This document shows positions 20,237-34,751 of a DNA stretch of 64,000 bases, piece after piece. The stretch is from contig BCIJ01000024.1 in NCBI GenBank assembly GCA_001599935.1, forward strand, positions 186,001-250,000, written 5' to 3'. The DNA is from Holtermannia corniformis (Eukaryota; Basidiomycota; Tremellomycetes; Holtermanniales). The notes beneath the pieces were generated by a model. That model did no database searches, was not told the origin of the DNA, and saw only the letters and a program-made list of their open reading frames with translations. Within the stretch, counting starts at the first letter, position 1; each line of letters opens with the position of its first letter. Position numbers and translations under genes: made by a program.

Positions 20237-21189
20237 CCCAGAAGGACCTCGGTCAGACGAACGGGAACCGAGCAGGTGTGTGACAGCTCGATTAATCAGC
20301 AGGCAGGGCCGTGCGAAGCTATTTGGGATTGAGAAGACCTCCTGCCCGGCGGAGGTCGACAGGGTCTGCGAGCAGCGCACGGTGACGGTGACATCTGTAT
20401 GTTGTGTGTTGACCCTGTCCGATCGCTCGGAAAGGACTGTCGGGAGTCAAGTCGGCCGCCATCACCGAGGAAGCGCATGGACCCGAGCTAGGTGCGTGCG
20501 TGCTGAAAGGGACGAGATCGACTACAACAAGGTCGGCTCCAGAGATCAGACTTGCTTCTTTCGCTTCCGGAACCAGAGCCTCGGCTGTATCGAGCTCACC
20601 GCATGCAGACTGTCATCGCGCGGATGCTGTTTCGCAAGCGATCTTGGCATCGTGTGGGTCGAACGGACTGTTTCAGGTTGCGCGCACGGTCAGGCCGGGC
20701 AGGCGATCAGGCGATCAGAGCCCCTTCCGCTTCACCGTGCACGTCGAGATGGTCAGTGCTTCGCTGTCGAAGCATCACGTTGCTCTCGAAACAAGTCCAA
20801 AGCAGTTGCTTCTTTCCGTCAAAGCGATTGACATGGTACGCTGCGTTTCTCATCAGCCGTGGTAGTGCAATCATGGACTCGTGTATCATACAATTCATCG
20901 CAAGGGTGTTGCTTTCAATCGCCTATGATCGAACTCAATGATGGTTCGATGCATGCAAGACGCGCCTTCTGGACACACTGACCATGTCCTTCACTTCACG
21001 ATTTCAGTTTTGCAAATGTTTTCGTAACATGTTTGATATGTCGGCTCGAGGCCGTCGTAGCAATCTTGGCAATCTTGGACGGGTGGGGTGGGATGGCACT
21101 GATTGGAGACTTCTTGCGAGGTCACGACTCAGTATTTCTCCATCCAAATTTGACTGAAGCTCACCATGCTTGTTGTGCTTACAGATCTC
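20237..21189. other. intergenic, nothing recognised
   Basis: About 950 bases. A plus-strand frame of 203 residues (20220-20831) overlaps the start of the minus-strand gene and has an unnatural Arg/Cys/Ser-rich composition, so it is not annotated. No RNA gene or repeat seen. Confidence 0.4.
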
Positions 21190-21510
21190 TCAGAACTCGC
21201 CGCCCCTTTTGACTCGTTGCTGCACCGCCATCTCGCGCACGGCCTTGATGCCAGGAACCCCTTTGCAGGCTCTTATGATGGTCTCCCTCTGAGTCGACCA
21301 TGTTTGTGCAGTCAAACCGGTTCCGACCTTGTATATAAACTCATCCGGGAGCTCGCCTACGCGACAGACTAGTGTCAAGATGGGTGAAGATGAGCCCAGT
21401 GAGATGGTAGATGGAGGCTGCGCCGAGCCATGGCTGTCGTCGAGCAGCGATGTCGCTACATTCAGTGTCACGTAGGTCTCTGCAGGATCCAGGACGGGAG
21501 GCGGCGCCAT
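21190..21510 (-). CDS. short unassigned protein (106 aa)
   Basis: Frame starting MAPPPVLDPAETYVTLNV. It looks like one small alpha/beta domain: strands near YVTLNVATSLL and SPILTLVCRV, then EFIYKVGTG and a helix ending KAVREMAVQQR. Size and pattern loosely recall small assembly-chaperone domains, but I cannot name a family. A longer frame extends upstream to 21609 without an obvious reason to prefer it. Head-to-head with the tRNA methyltransferase gene, 176 bp apart. Confidence 0.5.
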   Translation of the reverse strand: MAPPPVLDPAETYVTLNVATSLLDDSHGSAQPPSTISLGSSSPILTLVCRVGELPDEFIYKVGTGLTAQTWSTQRETIIRACKGVPGIKAVREMAVQQRVKRGGEF

Positions 21511-21686
21511 CGTGGTTGGTTGATGCGGCGATGACGCCGACGGCTTCGGCGATGAGATCTGCCACGTGCCGCATAGCGGGCTCCGCAAATATACCAATAT
21601 TTCAGACAACCTCTTGCCTGTCTAGCAGTTCGACGTGCTGACTATCCCAACCTCGAGCTGGTCTCATCGCTTGCAAGAGCTTGATC

Positions 21687-23385
21687 ATGTCTGTGCTTGA
21701 CCCAAGTACTTGTATCGAGCCGCCAGCAGAGATTGTAGCTTCCTCCTCGAAACCTCGTCGCACTGGTCGACTGCCAAATGGACCTCCGGAGCAGACGTTT
21801 GGTGCTCGCATCTTGACAGACGAGGATCCCTTCAGTCATAATGCCTGGTAGGTGTCCCATTGCTGCCGCAAATCCCAGAAGTCTGACCCATGGTCGTTAG
21901 GGATCATGCATCACTGCCCGACGACTTTGAGGAGACCGCAGCGGGGATCCTGGAGAAGCAACGAGCCAAGCCTGTAGATCCCACCAAGAAGGGTTAGCGT
22001 CGTCACATGGACGCGAACGCCTCTCACTATCCCTATAGAGGCGTATTTGACTCAGGCAGCGAGCTTCTGGGACCAATTTTACAGCACCCAGTATGTGATT
22101 CGCCTGGTCTGGAACAAGCTGACATCGCCCAGTAAAGACAAGTCCGTCCCCGTTAGCCCGAGGCTCTGTAGCTGAAACCTTTAGCTTCTTCAAAGATCGC
22201 AATTGGCTTCATATCGAATTTCCAGAGCTTCTCGAGTGTGCCAAAGCCGACGTTAGTGCATCTACTGCTATTCCATGACGACAGCTGAAGCTTCAAATCA
22301 GGCAGGACCAAAGATCGTCCTTGAAGTAGGATGCGTGCGTAGCTTGACTTGTAACATACATTCACTAACATTTCAGGGCGCCGGCAACACCGTCTTTCCC
22401 CTCATGCTGCAGAATCAAAACCCAGAGCTTGTCGTACACGCGTGCGATTACTCTGCGACTGCCGTCAAAGTCGTGCAGTCATCCGACCTGTACCCCATTC
22501 CGCCGAATGGAAACGGCTGCATCCATGCGTCCGTCTGGGATCTGGCCACGCCTTCGATCCCTGGTTCATCGACCTCGTTGCCAGAAGGGATCGAGCCCGG
22601 TACCGTCGATGTGATCACCATGATCTACGTCCTGTCCGCATTGCACCCGCACGAATGGAAGGATGCCATGGCGAACGTGTGGAAGTGCCTCAAGCCGGGC
22701 GGCCTAGTCCTCATTCGGGATTATGGCCGCCATGACTTGGCGCAGTTGCGGATCAAGGGCGGTCGCATGCTCGACGAGAATTTCTACATTCGCGGCGATG
22801 GGACTCGCGTCTACTTTTTCACTGCCGGCAAGTACTGCGCGCCATGCATCACTCTACGGCTGACGACATCAATAGAGGAACTGTCCGAGATGCTGACAGG
22901 GTCTCAAGCGGCATACAAGCCATTTCAAGTCGTGGACCCGATCGCCAAAGCTAAAGATACAGCTGCTGAGGATGCAGCGCTGGACAGTCCGATGCCAAGC
23001 ACGCCCTTGTCTCAGGGCGCGTCAGCACAAGACTTGCATAAAGTCACGACGCAACTCGAATCGCTGCAGACATCGAACGAGATGCCACGAGCACGGGCAG
23101 TCGAGCTACCAACATCCTCATTCGAGCCCTTCACGCGGCCAAACGAGGAGTACGGGGTGCCAGAGCACCCACTTTATGCCATTTCGCAGCTCGGTGTGGA
23201 CAAGCGACTGGTACGTCTGCTCGGCCTCAGCTTCACTGTCGCTGAGCATGTACCTAGCTGGTCAACCGCAAGGAGAGGTTGAAGATGTACCGGTGCGTGG
23301 CCACCCAGCCTTCTCGAGTCGAGCGCTGATGCTTCGCAACAGGATTTGGATGCAAGTTAAGGCGCGCAAGTTGCCCGAGGCATAG
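21687..23385 (+). CDS. TRM140: tRNA 3-methylcytidine methyltransferase (Trm140/METTL2 type)
   Basis: SAM-dependent methyltransferase that makes m3C32 in tRNA-Thr/Ser in this family. Start at 21687 (MSVLDPSTCIEPP). Family motifs appear in order across short exons: FGARILTDEDPFSHNAWDH, FWDQFYSTH, FFKDRNWLHIEFPEL, the SAM-binding strand VLEVGCGAGNTVFPLML, HACDYSATAVKVV, DVITMIYVLSALHPHEW, KPGGLVLIRDYGRHDLAQLR, FYIRGDGTRVYFFT and the C-terminal LVNRKERLKMYR-IWMQVKARK. Five or more introns of about 40-50 nt interrupt it, two near the 3' end. A Ser/Thr-rich insert separates the catalytic core from the C-terminal helix. No actin-binding fusion as in S. cerevisiae Abp140 is seen. Confidence 0.95.
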
Positions 23386-23525
23386 GCTGCTCACAGGGTC
23401 GAAACGCAACAATCATATCACTACGTACAACGGGTCCATATGCTTATAATCCTCCATTTACAAACCCACCACACGTCTATATGTTTATCCACACTTGCTG
23501 CCGTCGATACGTCAATCCGCCCGCC

Positions 23526-23960
23526 TTACAATGTTGCTGCAGAGACCGGCAAAGGGGCCGAATGTGCTTGTGGGATCTGAGGGATCCAAGATCGAGAATG
23601 TGATCGGCGGACACCGATGTTGAGCGTCAAGCGGACCTTGAGGCCTGCATGACTTGCGTTGCGTTTGATGCGCACCGAAGACACTCCAGCGACGTCTTGG
23701 TGGATCATGAGTACCGTGAGGAAGATGAGGGACATGAGGGAGAGGGCGAAGAGGACGAAGCGACGGCGGTTCGAGGGTCGCTGTGCCCGGTAGGGCTCGT
23801 CGGCGAGCAAGAGGGATTTGGATTTGGACGCCATCGATGTCTCTCGTGAAGGAAAGTAGGATGTGGTTGGGAGGTTTTTGGCATCGCTCAGAGACGGAGA
23901 GGGCAAGTGAGGAGTCGAGGGTGTGATGACAAGCAGAGGGACTTTGATAGTCGCTGCCAT
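23526..23960 (-). CDS. single-pass membrane protein, unknown
   Basis: Intronless 144-residue frame starting MAATIKVPLLVITPS. A basic stretch (SNRRR) precedes one hydrophobic helix FVLFALSLMSLIFLTVLMIH, so the N-terminal half is probably cytosolic and the short C-terminal half lumenal or external. The N-terminal region is Ser/Pro-rich. No family recognised. Convergent with the Trm140-type gene, 140 bp apart. Confidence 0.5.
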   Translation of the reverse strand: MAATIKVPLLVITPSTPHLPSPSLSDAKNLPTTSYFPSRETSMASKSKSLLLADEPYRAQRPSNRRRFVLFALSLMSLIFLTVLMIHQDVAGVSSVRIKRNASHAGLKVRLTLNIGVRRSHSRSWIPQIPQAHSAPLPVSAATL

Positions 23961-24454
23961 GGTGACTGTTTGGTTCTCGCCTGGCCGAGCGTTTGCCTCT
24001 GGCCGAAAAGATGGCGGGCGGCAGGCTTCAAGTCTTCGTAGCGCAATCGATCCGAGGCCAGCTCGGAGACGGCCGCACCGATTGCTACTTGATTATCGTG
24101 CTTGACGACCAAGACAGCCGTGCCGGATTACGAGCTGGGCACCGAGTTACGACGCCACGCTCTCAAACCCACGCGTCACCTTTGCGACCAGCGCAAAATC
24201 ACGCCGAGGTGCGACGGCGAGTGCAACTGGGCTGAGCAGGGTCGTGAAGGCTGCGCTCAACGTTATCGTCAATTGGTGCAAGTCCACCAGACGCGCGCGA
24301 CGTGCTCCCGAAATCACCAAAGGCGGACGCCACCAACTGCAAACTCTAACCGGATCAAGTTCCTGATCAAGGAAATGCATGTCCCAGGACCGGTTGGGCG
24401 ACCGTCTATGACTCTTGAGGCGTATTGTCTGTGGAAAGCCCCAATCCACTGAAT
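23961..24454. other. intergenic, nothing recognised
   Basis: About 490 bases between the downstream end of the MAP kinase gene and the start of the small membrane protein. Only short frames of biased composition. Confidence 0.4.
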
Positions 24455-27306
<2,852 letters not shown>

Positions 27307-28117
27307 GTTTGCCCAGTGTCGCACGAGCACGGCAAGGTTTGCAAGCACGAAGGAGTGAGTGAACGGCTTCAGACCTGCATGCTACGTCTGGCAGCGTGGT
27401 AGCTAGTCATACAGCACGCGTTTGCCGAGTGTTGGTGTTGAGGATCAGCAGCGTGTCGCCAATGGCGATCGTCCACGAGCTCGCCTGTGGATGTAGCTCG
27501 GTCAGGGTAGCAGTGCCCCCGAAACGCCAACCGATCCCTGACTTGCCCCGCGGCTCCACCCGGCCTGTGACCCGCTCACTCGCACTGAAGCTGGTAAGCC
27601 AAGATGGAAGATGAAAAGACTGCAAGATGTTTGCGATGCGCTGGGCCGCTTGCTCGCCTTTGCCGGCTGCTGCGTCGTGCGCCGGTGGCGATTACGACTT
27701 TGATCGTAATCCCATTACAATACGGATCCTAATCACCGCCAGCTGCGCACTCCAGCTCGGAACAGGTCGAGATCCGGAGGCAAGGCAGAGGCGCAGCACG
27801 ACTCCAGTGCAAGAGTGGTCATAGTGTCGCCTGCATGATCTATCTGCCGTTGCCCAAGTGCCCTTTTGGTCAGCCAGGGTGTCTCGGACAGACGGCAGCC
27901 GAACAAGAACACGCTGGAATGTATAGTTGCCCGTGTCGCAGGGAAGGCAACAGTGATGCTTACTCTCACATGCTGCGCGATATCGTACATAGCAGTCAGC
28001 GTTACCGTAGCAGCCGGCTCAGACAGCAGCTTGGTTCAACCAGGATGAGAAACAAGTATCACGTGATGCACTCAACGCGCGAAAGGCAGTCGCGTCCTGT
28101 TCATAAGTTCATCCACA
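27307..28117. other. intergenic with an orphan minus-strand frame and a palindrome
   Basis: Holds the SLT2 upstream region and the RNase H2A promoter. A minus-strand frame at 27407-27704 (...GIGWRFGGTATLTELHPQ...) reads like a folded domain but has no ATG near its N-terminus; it could be the last exon of an unrecognised small gene. Just upstream of it lie the palindrome 27690-27711 and a related half site ATCCTAATC at 27726-27734. Confidence 0.4.
27690..27711. promoter_or_regulatory. palindrome GATTACGA-N6-TCGTAATC
   Basis: Perfect 8-bp inverted repeat with a 6-bp spacer; same arms and overall 22-bp length as the units in the VPS29/PEX5 promoter. Candidate transcription-factor site. Confidence 0.5.
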
Positions 28118-29638
28118 ATGCCAGGCGATCCAGTAGATCAAACACCGTTCCCAGCGCTGGTAGAGAGCTACACGTACCATTCGGATCTTCCCAAGGACTT
28201 TGAGCCAAGCAGCGGCGCGACTGGCGATGAAGCCTGGGTCATGGGCATCGACGAGGCCGGCCGTGGACGTGAGCGACGAGATGAAATCCTATCGCTCGAG
28301 ATACTCATCATGATGCAGCTGTACTGGGCCCGATGGTCTACGCTGCCGCTTATTGCCCGTTCGGGTTCCGAGAAACACTCGAGGGCATGGGATTTGACGG
28401 TCAGTTCAAGTCGCTAAAGCAAGACCGCGGGCACTAATGTACCGAACCAGACTCCAAGGCGTTGACTCATGAAGTCCGACAATCACTTTGGGTCAGTCGG
28501 CGGATACTGTCTTCCGTTTGTCTACTCAAAGCCCTTTGCAGGAATCGTTTTCGACCAGTCCCGAGCTCTGCTACTCGTCGCGCACGCTCTCGCCACAGGA
28601 CATAAGTCGCGATATGCTCCGGCGCGTCCCAGTCAACTTGAACAGACAGGCAGAGGTAGGCGCTCTGGCATTCCGTGCAGGCTGCCGGTGCTGATCCGGT
28701 CGGGTCAGGACGCGACAATCTCCCTGATCCAAGATGCGCTCAAGCGCGGTGTCAACGTGAAAGAGGTGCACAGCTTGTCATGATGCGCGCTATGAAGTAA
28801 GGCTGACGCTATACAGTGCTTTGTGGACGCTCTCGGCCCCGCGCCACAGTGGCAGGCTCGCCTCTCGGAGCTGTTCCCGTTTGTGTCCCTCTCGCAGCCG
28901 AATGACTGACTAATTCACCATAGCACCATTGCGTTCACAGTCTGCCCTAAAGCCGATTCGTTGTTCAAGATTGTCGGGGCGGCCAGTATCATCGCCAAGG
29001 TGGACCCTTACGAACTGACGGATCGGCTCAGTGCTGACCCTCGGTAGATCACACGAGATCGCTACGCGCACGATTGGGTACACCCTGAAGGCTCCACTCT
29101 GCCCGTTGTCAAAGTCGTCGAAGTCGCTCAGACATCAAAGGGCAAGGGCAAGGGCAAGAATAAGCGCACAGCTGCGGCAGATAACAGCCACGACGAGGAC
29201 GTGGCTTCAAAGCGGCAAAAGTCTGGCCACGAGGGGGCAGACGCCGTGGAGGAAATGAAACCCACATCAGTCGAAGTTCGCGGTAGCGGGTACCCATCAG
29301 GTGCGGCCACTGAAAGTCAAGCCTGCACAGCGACTGACTTTGCAATGATAGATCCCAAGACTCAAGCCTACCTGAAAACGGCGTTCGATCCGGTATTCGG
29401 CTATCCCGGCATCGTCCGCTTCTCGTGGGCGACCGTCAAAGTCATCATTGACAAGCAAGGTGCCGAGTGTACATGGTGTGTACAAGTCCACTTGGACCTC
29501 GTGGAACACCAGCTAAACGTCTACAGGATCGACGATGCGACCAAGAACATGGCGACGAATTACTTTGACCCCAGTGTTGACAAGGGCCGGCCAAAGATCT
29601 GGCAAGACGTCGGCATGGTCTCTGTGGGTGAGCTGTGA
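28118..29638 (+). CDS. RNH201: ribonuclease H2 catalytic subunit A
   Basis: Removes ribonucleotides and RNA from DNA duplexes in the nucleus. The catalytic DEAGRG motif is split by an intron ([22 protein letters not shown]), followed by DDSKALTHEVRQSLW, VNVKECFVDALGP, TIAFTVCPKADSLFKIVGAASIIAKV, TRDRYAHDW and GSGYPSDPKTQAYL. About nine introns of roughly 50 nt; the one after GSGYPS must be spliced because the unspliced frame breaks SDPKT. A Lys/Gly-rich insert (SKGKGKGKNKRTAAADN..., about 45 residues) sits between HDW and GSGYPS and is absent from typical orthologues. The end ...IDDATKNMATNYFDPSVDKG is a short C-terminal tail. Convergent with GGT, 69 bp apart. Confidence 0.93.
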
Positions 29639-29707
29639 GAGGGCGTGTGTATTCGAGTGTAGCTTGTGTGTGTATTGATGTATACCTGGTCTGACCTATG
29701 GCTATGT

Positions 29708-32700
29708 CTAGATCTGACCGAGCGCAGCACCGTCGCCTCGGAGATCCGACCCGCAGGCCCACACGCGCCGTCCAGATGGGTCGGTGACAGCTTGGATAAT
29801 CTAAGACTGTCAGTTTTCGGTGGAGACTGCCGTGATGCGTCATGCCGAGGCGCACCTGCCCTCGTCCTGCCACAGATCGCGCCCAGCCGCTAGCGACGTG
29901 AACATCGTGGCCCATGTCTTCCTAGCGTCAGCACTATCGACAGCACTCGGCGCACGAGCACATACCTCTGAGCTGCTTCACAACATGCTGCGATACACCA
30001 TCTTCGATCCAGATCTCCGAGTTGATATCGCCGGCCGCCTTATCATCTCCCTCGCCTGCAGTCGGTAGACCTGCACTGATGCAGAAGCGAGGGGCGTCAA
30101 GCGCCGCTTGGGGAGTGAAGCCGCGAAGGGTGTTGAGAAGCACTTGAACGTGCCCTTGAGGCTGCATGAAGCCTGTACGGGTCAGAATACATCCGAGAGA
30201 CGGGACGACGTACCGCCCATGACACCATAGCTCATCAGCAGTTCATCTCCCGAAGTGACCATTGCCGGGATGATGGTGTGATACGGTCGTTTACCGCCCT
30301 TGAGCTCGTTTGGGTGTCCCTTTGTCAGCGAGAACCCTGAACCGCGATTCTGTAAAGTAAACCCGCAACCCTTGGGGATCGCACCAGTGCCAAACCCTGC
30401 AGCGGTTCAGCAACGCCAAGTACCCCCGATGTGATTAACCGGCATAGTTGCTGTTGTTCGAGGTGTCAGTCTTCCGGTGTAATGTCGCTGTCGCGACTTG
30501 CCTTGCGATAAAGCTACAAGCATTACCATCCTTATCCGCAGTCGACAGATAGATTGTATCCGAGCTCTGAACCGGCGAGCCGTGCCTCACGTCGGCGGTC
30601 GCTCTGGCTGGATCGATGAGTGCTGCACGTTTGCGCAGGTACTCCTATGGCGATACGTGTCATGGATGGACCGAAGCGCTTCTTACTGTAGGGTCGTACC
30701 TTGCTAAGGAGCTCGTCAACGGGGACGTGGACGACGTCGGGATCAGTCACGTAGTAGCGGGCTGCGAGGATGTCAACTCTGCTGTGATCCCTTGCTTTGA
30801 GTACACGTACAGTCTATGCGCGTGTCATCCCGGCGGATGGAGTTTCGGCCACATTGTCTTCACGTACCCGCAAAAGCAAGTCTGCACGCCGGCTTGGTTA
30901 GCTGCAGCCTCGCCACATTCTCCCAAACTCACCTCAAACTCTCGATCAAGATGTGTAGATATTCGGTCGAGTTGTGCGCAAGCTCCAAAATGTCCACGTC
31001 GTGTAGATCCTCATAAGCTTCGATGATCCCAAGCGCAATCAGCGCGGTGATGCCTTGGCCGTTCGGCGGGCACTACTTTGTCAGCAACTCCTATCTATCG
31101 AGTGAAGCCTGTCATTCACCTCCCACAGCGATACGCCCTTTGCGTCTGCGGTATCATGATGCCTAAAGTCATACTTGATAGGCTGTACAATCTCCGCTTG
31201 CATCTCTGCGAGATCTTTGAGCGTCATGACACCGCCTTTGGACTGCACGAGATCGACGATTGATTGGGCGATCCGACCGGTGTAGAAGCCGGCTGGACCG
31301 TGTTCGGCTACGGCTTCGAATGTTGCTGCCAGCTCGGGATGCTGCATGATGTGTGACGGGAGCGGGTGAGTCTGCGCTGGTGAGTTAACGACCCGTACGC
31401 CTTGTGGGCCGTTCACGGACACCGTCAGGCATCATCATTCTGGAGTGATCAGTCACGATATGTCAGGTTGACAGAAGTAATACATACTCGGCAGCATTGT
31501 CAGACGCAGTGTTGATCAGATTGGCCGATCTCTCCCACTAGGCTTGCTCAGCGCAACGACTACCGCTTCAGTTGACCACACCCACCGCATACGAGTTGAT
31601 CTCATGGGAAGGAACACCCTCCTTGGCCATGCGAATTGCAGGCGCTAGGATCTCTTGCATGCTCAGCTTACCGCTTCCAAACTCGTCAATCGTTTTGCAC
31701 CAGCCACTGGCGGCGCCTGGAACGGTGACCGAGTTGAGGTTAGTGAGCGGGATCTGCGCTTGTCAGTTGGCGTCTTGGAATCAGGGTACCACAGCCCCGA
31801 TGCACTACCCACTGCATCACCCGTGATGCCTTGCGATCGAAGATGGTCCATCGTCAGTGCCTTGGGCGACTTTCCAGAGCCATTGATCCCCTTGACCGTC
31901 TTGCTCGCAGCGTCGTAGAAGAGACAGAAGATGTCACCGCCGATGCCTGTGATGTAGCATGAGCGTTGACCGAGCTGCTTGATGCTGTGACTAGCCTGTA
32001 CACGACGGTTCGGTCACGTTCATTGCTGCGGCTGTCGCGACCGCTGCATCGGCTGAATAGTTTGAGTTGGTCCAAGCGCGAGTGGGTGCCACCAAAGAAT
32101 TCACCGCGGATATCCTTCTGCGTATCCGTATCCGCGGCCGCGGATATCCGTGTTTTTGTATCCGTATCCGTTCCGTATCCGTATCCTGAGGATCAAGAAT
32201 CACGGATATCCTTGTGTATCCCTGTGTATCCTTTTATGTATATCTTGTCTAATATCAGAGATTGAGACGTATTACTCAAGGGTAACATTCAGGCCAGTGC
32301 AGTGCACCTGGAACACACTTTAGATACAACCTAACATGTCAATTAAGACGTGCGGATACGCAGTATCCGTGATCCGCATGATATCCTTCCGATCCTTGCC
32401 TTGGATCCATGATCCTTGAGTCACATGATTGCGATCCTTCTGATCCTTTCACATGCTTTTTCGCGGATCATCACGGAAATACCTCCACTTTTGTTACGTA
32501 ACGCCAAATCGCGGATATCCGCCGCGATTTTTTTGGGTGCCACCAACCTGCATTGCCACCTTTGTTGAGAATCTCGATACCGGCTTGGCAAGCTAGCTAG
32601 TACGACATAAGCATCTCGATACTTTATCCATGTACGCACCGGTTGGGTCGCAGCTACCGCGCCCTTGGCCGAGAAGACGGTTGAGCGCCTGGATGCAAAG

Positions 32701-32759
32701 TGGGTGAACTGCGGGTTGTGCGATGGGTGCACCGTGGACCAGTCGATTGCGTTGGGCAT
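29708..32759 (-). CDS. gamma-glutamyltransferase family protein
   Basis: Ntn-hydrolase that transfers or hydrolyses gamma-glutamyl groups, normally self-cleaved into two subunits. Start at 32759 ([15 protein letters not shown]). Motifs in order: [26 protein letters not shown] across two introns, [73 protein letters not shown], the nucleophile context [20 protein letters not shown] (Thr codon at 30555-30557), [20 protein letters not shown], and the C-terminal DPRSDGA-like stretch [13 protein letters not shown]. No signal peptide or membrane helix at the N-terminus, resembling the soluble bacterial-like branch rather than animal GGT. The intron at 32053-32547 contains an inserted element. Divergent from RPS23 across 362 bp. 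Confidence 0.9.
32083..32546. mobile_element. 438-bp inserted element with 13-bp target duplication, inside a GGT intron
   Basis: The 13-mer TGGGTGCCACCAA occurs at 32083-32095 and again at 32534-32546. Between them are 438 bp rich in GGATATCC, GTATCCG and GGATCC words; GCGGATATCC lies near both ends (32106-32115 and 32511-32520), the right copy extending to the palindrome GCGGATATCCGC. Removing the element and one duplicate copy turns the 495-nt intron into 44 nt, the usual size here. No open frame of note, so it is non-autonomous. The T run before the right duplicate is on the wrong side for a conventional poly-A in either orientation. Confidence 0.75.
32106..32229. repeat. degenerate GTATCC/GGATATCC tandem repeat
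   Basis: Part of the inserted element. Runs of the six-base word GTATCC(G), interspersed with GGATATCC and the palindrome CCGCGGCCGCGG, give overlapping inverted repeats. Related words (GGATCC, TGATCC) continue less densely at 32350-32470. Confidence 0.7.
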
Positions 32760-33121
32760 CCTGTCGCGCTCTGGACTCCAGTGGTACTGCTGAGCCAACC
32801 TATACCACGCCCGTCCCCGTTGCCAGGCGCTCTCCACCGGACGACGGCATGACCCCGTGCCACGTGCTGGTGATCCGATCAGCGGATGAGGCCGACGCCG
32901 TGGATGAATGCGAAACAACTCGCAGTCGGAATATTCCGCGCGCCTAAAGTGGTACTGGGGGTTTACGCGGCGTTTTTAACTCAAGTGCGAAATTTGCGAA
33001 ACTGACGCTAACCCCCCTCCGTTCGCCCTGCTGCCCGCCTCGCTCCCTGCGCCCGGTGGTGCGGCCGCTGGCCAGTAAGTGTGTCAACTGTCGGTCCTGC
33101 TGTCACATCAAGTCATCAAAA
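32760..33121. promoter_or_regulatory. shared GGT/RPS23 upstream region
   Basis: 362 bp between two divergent start codons. No clear TATA box. A pyrimidine-rich stretch (cccccctccgttcgccctgctgcccgcctcg region, about 33010-33050) lies some 70-110 bp before the RPS23 start, as is common for ribosomal-protein promoters. Confidence 0.4.
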
Positions 33122-34152
<1,031 letters not shown>

Positions 34153-34379
34153 ACTCTGGCATGGCGAGTTTGCTGGAGGAGGCACAGGCTTGTAGATCAC
34201 TCATGATGCACGGGTCTTGACATATCAGAGGGTGCATTCAGCGTTGCAGGAGATTGTTACGCAGTCGATGTAGGCAGCGACACATGAAACAAGGGTCGCG
34301 AGTGCCACACCAGCTACACACCCGTAAAGGCGCATCAGTGACCATAGCATCAGTGTAGTCTGAATCTCTGCACACCAAG

Positions 34380-34751
34380 ATGGTATGAGCAAGGATTGAC
34401 CACCAGCAACTGTGCTGACTGTACAAGGCAACAAGCGACAAGATCCTCGGCTCATTGATGCTGCTCATCGCAGCCGTCGTGTTCATCTACTACACGACCT
34501 GGGCGCTCCTCGTTGTACGTCCCAACCACCTCATCCATACTCCTTTTTTAAAGCTTGTCTAACGCCAATGCCAACAGCCGTTCCTTCCCGCCTCGTCACC
34601 CCTCCAAGACGTCTTCCCAGCCCGCGAATGGGCGATTCGGATCCCCGTCTTCTTGCTGCTGGTCGGTGGCGGCGCCGTCGCGCTGTTCGTATCGCTCGTG
34701 TTTGTCAAGGAGGCGAGGAAAAAGTCGGCTAGAGCGGGCAAGGTTGCTTGA
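34380..34751 (+). CDS. DPM2: dolichol-phosphate mannosyltransferase subunit 2
   Basis: Small ER membrane subunit that stabilises the DPM1 catalytic subunit for dolichol-phosphate-mannose synthesis. The start codon alone forms the coding part of exon 1 (34380-34382), directly followed by a 45-nt intron (34383-34427); exon 2 begins ATSDKILGSLML. Two membrane helices are visible, SLMLLIAAVVFIYYTTWALLV and the one with IPVFLLLVGGGAVALFVSLV, joined by a short loop (PFLPASSPLQDVFPAREW) and ending in a basic tail KEARKKSARAGKVA. Length about 90 residues, as in the family. A second short intron interrupts after WALLV. Confidence 0.9.

Noticed and set aside
20220..20831. 203-residue plus-strand frame in the 20-21 kb gap
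   Set aside because: Overlaps exon 1 of the minus-strand mitochondrial protein gene, Cys/Arg/Ser-rich and without recognisable structure.
32106..32229. GTATCC-type repeats as a telomeric or subtelomeric array
   Set aside because: The words are irregular, occur on both strands, and are confined between a 13-bp target duplication inside an intron.
32083..32546. Element interpreted as a SINE
   Set aside because: Target duplication length would fit, but the A/T run is at the wrong end for a poly-A tail and no Pol III A/B boxes or tRNA-like head were found.
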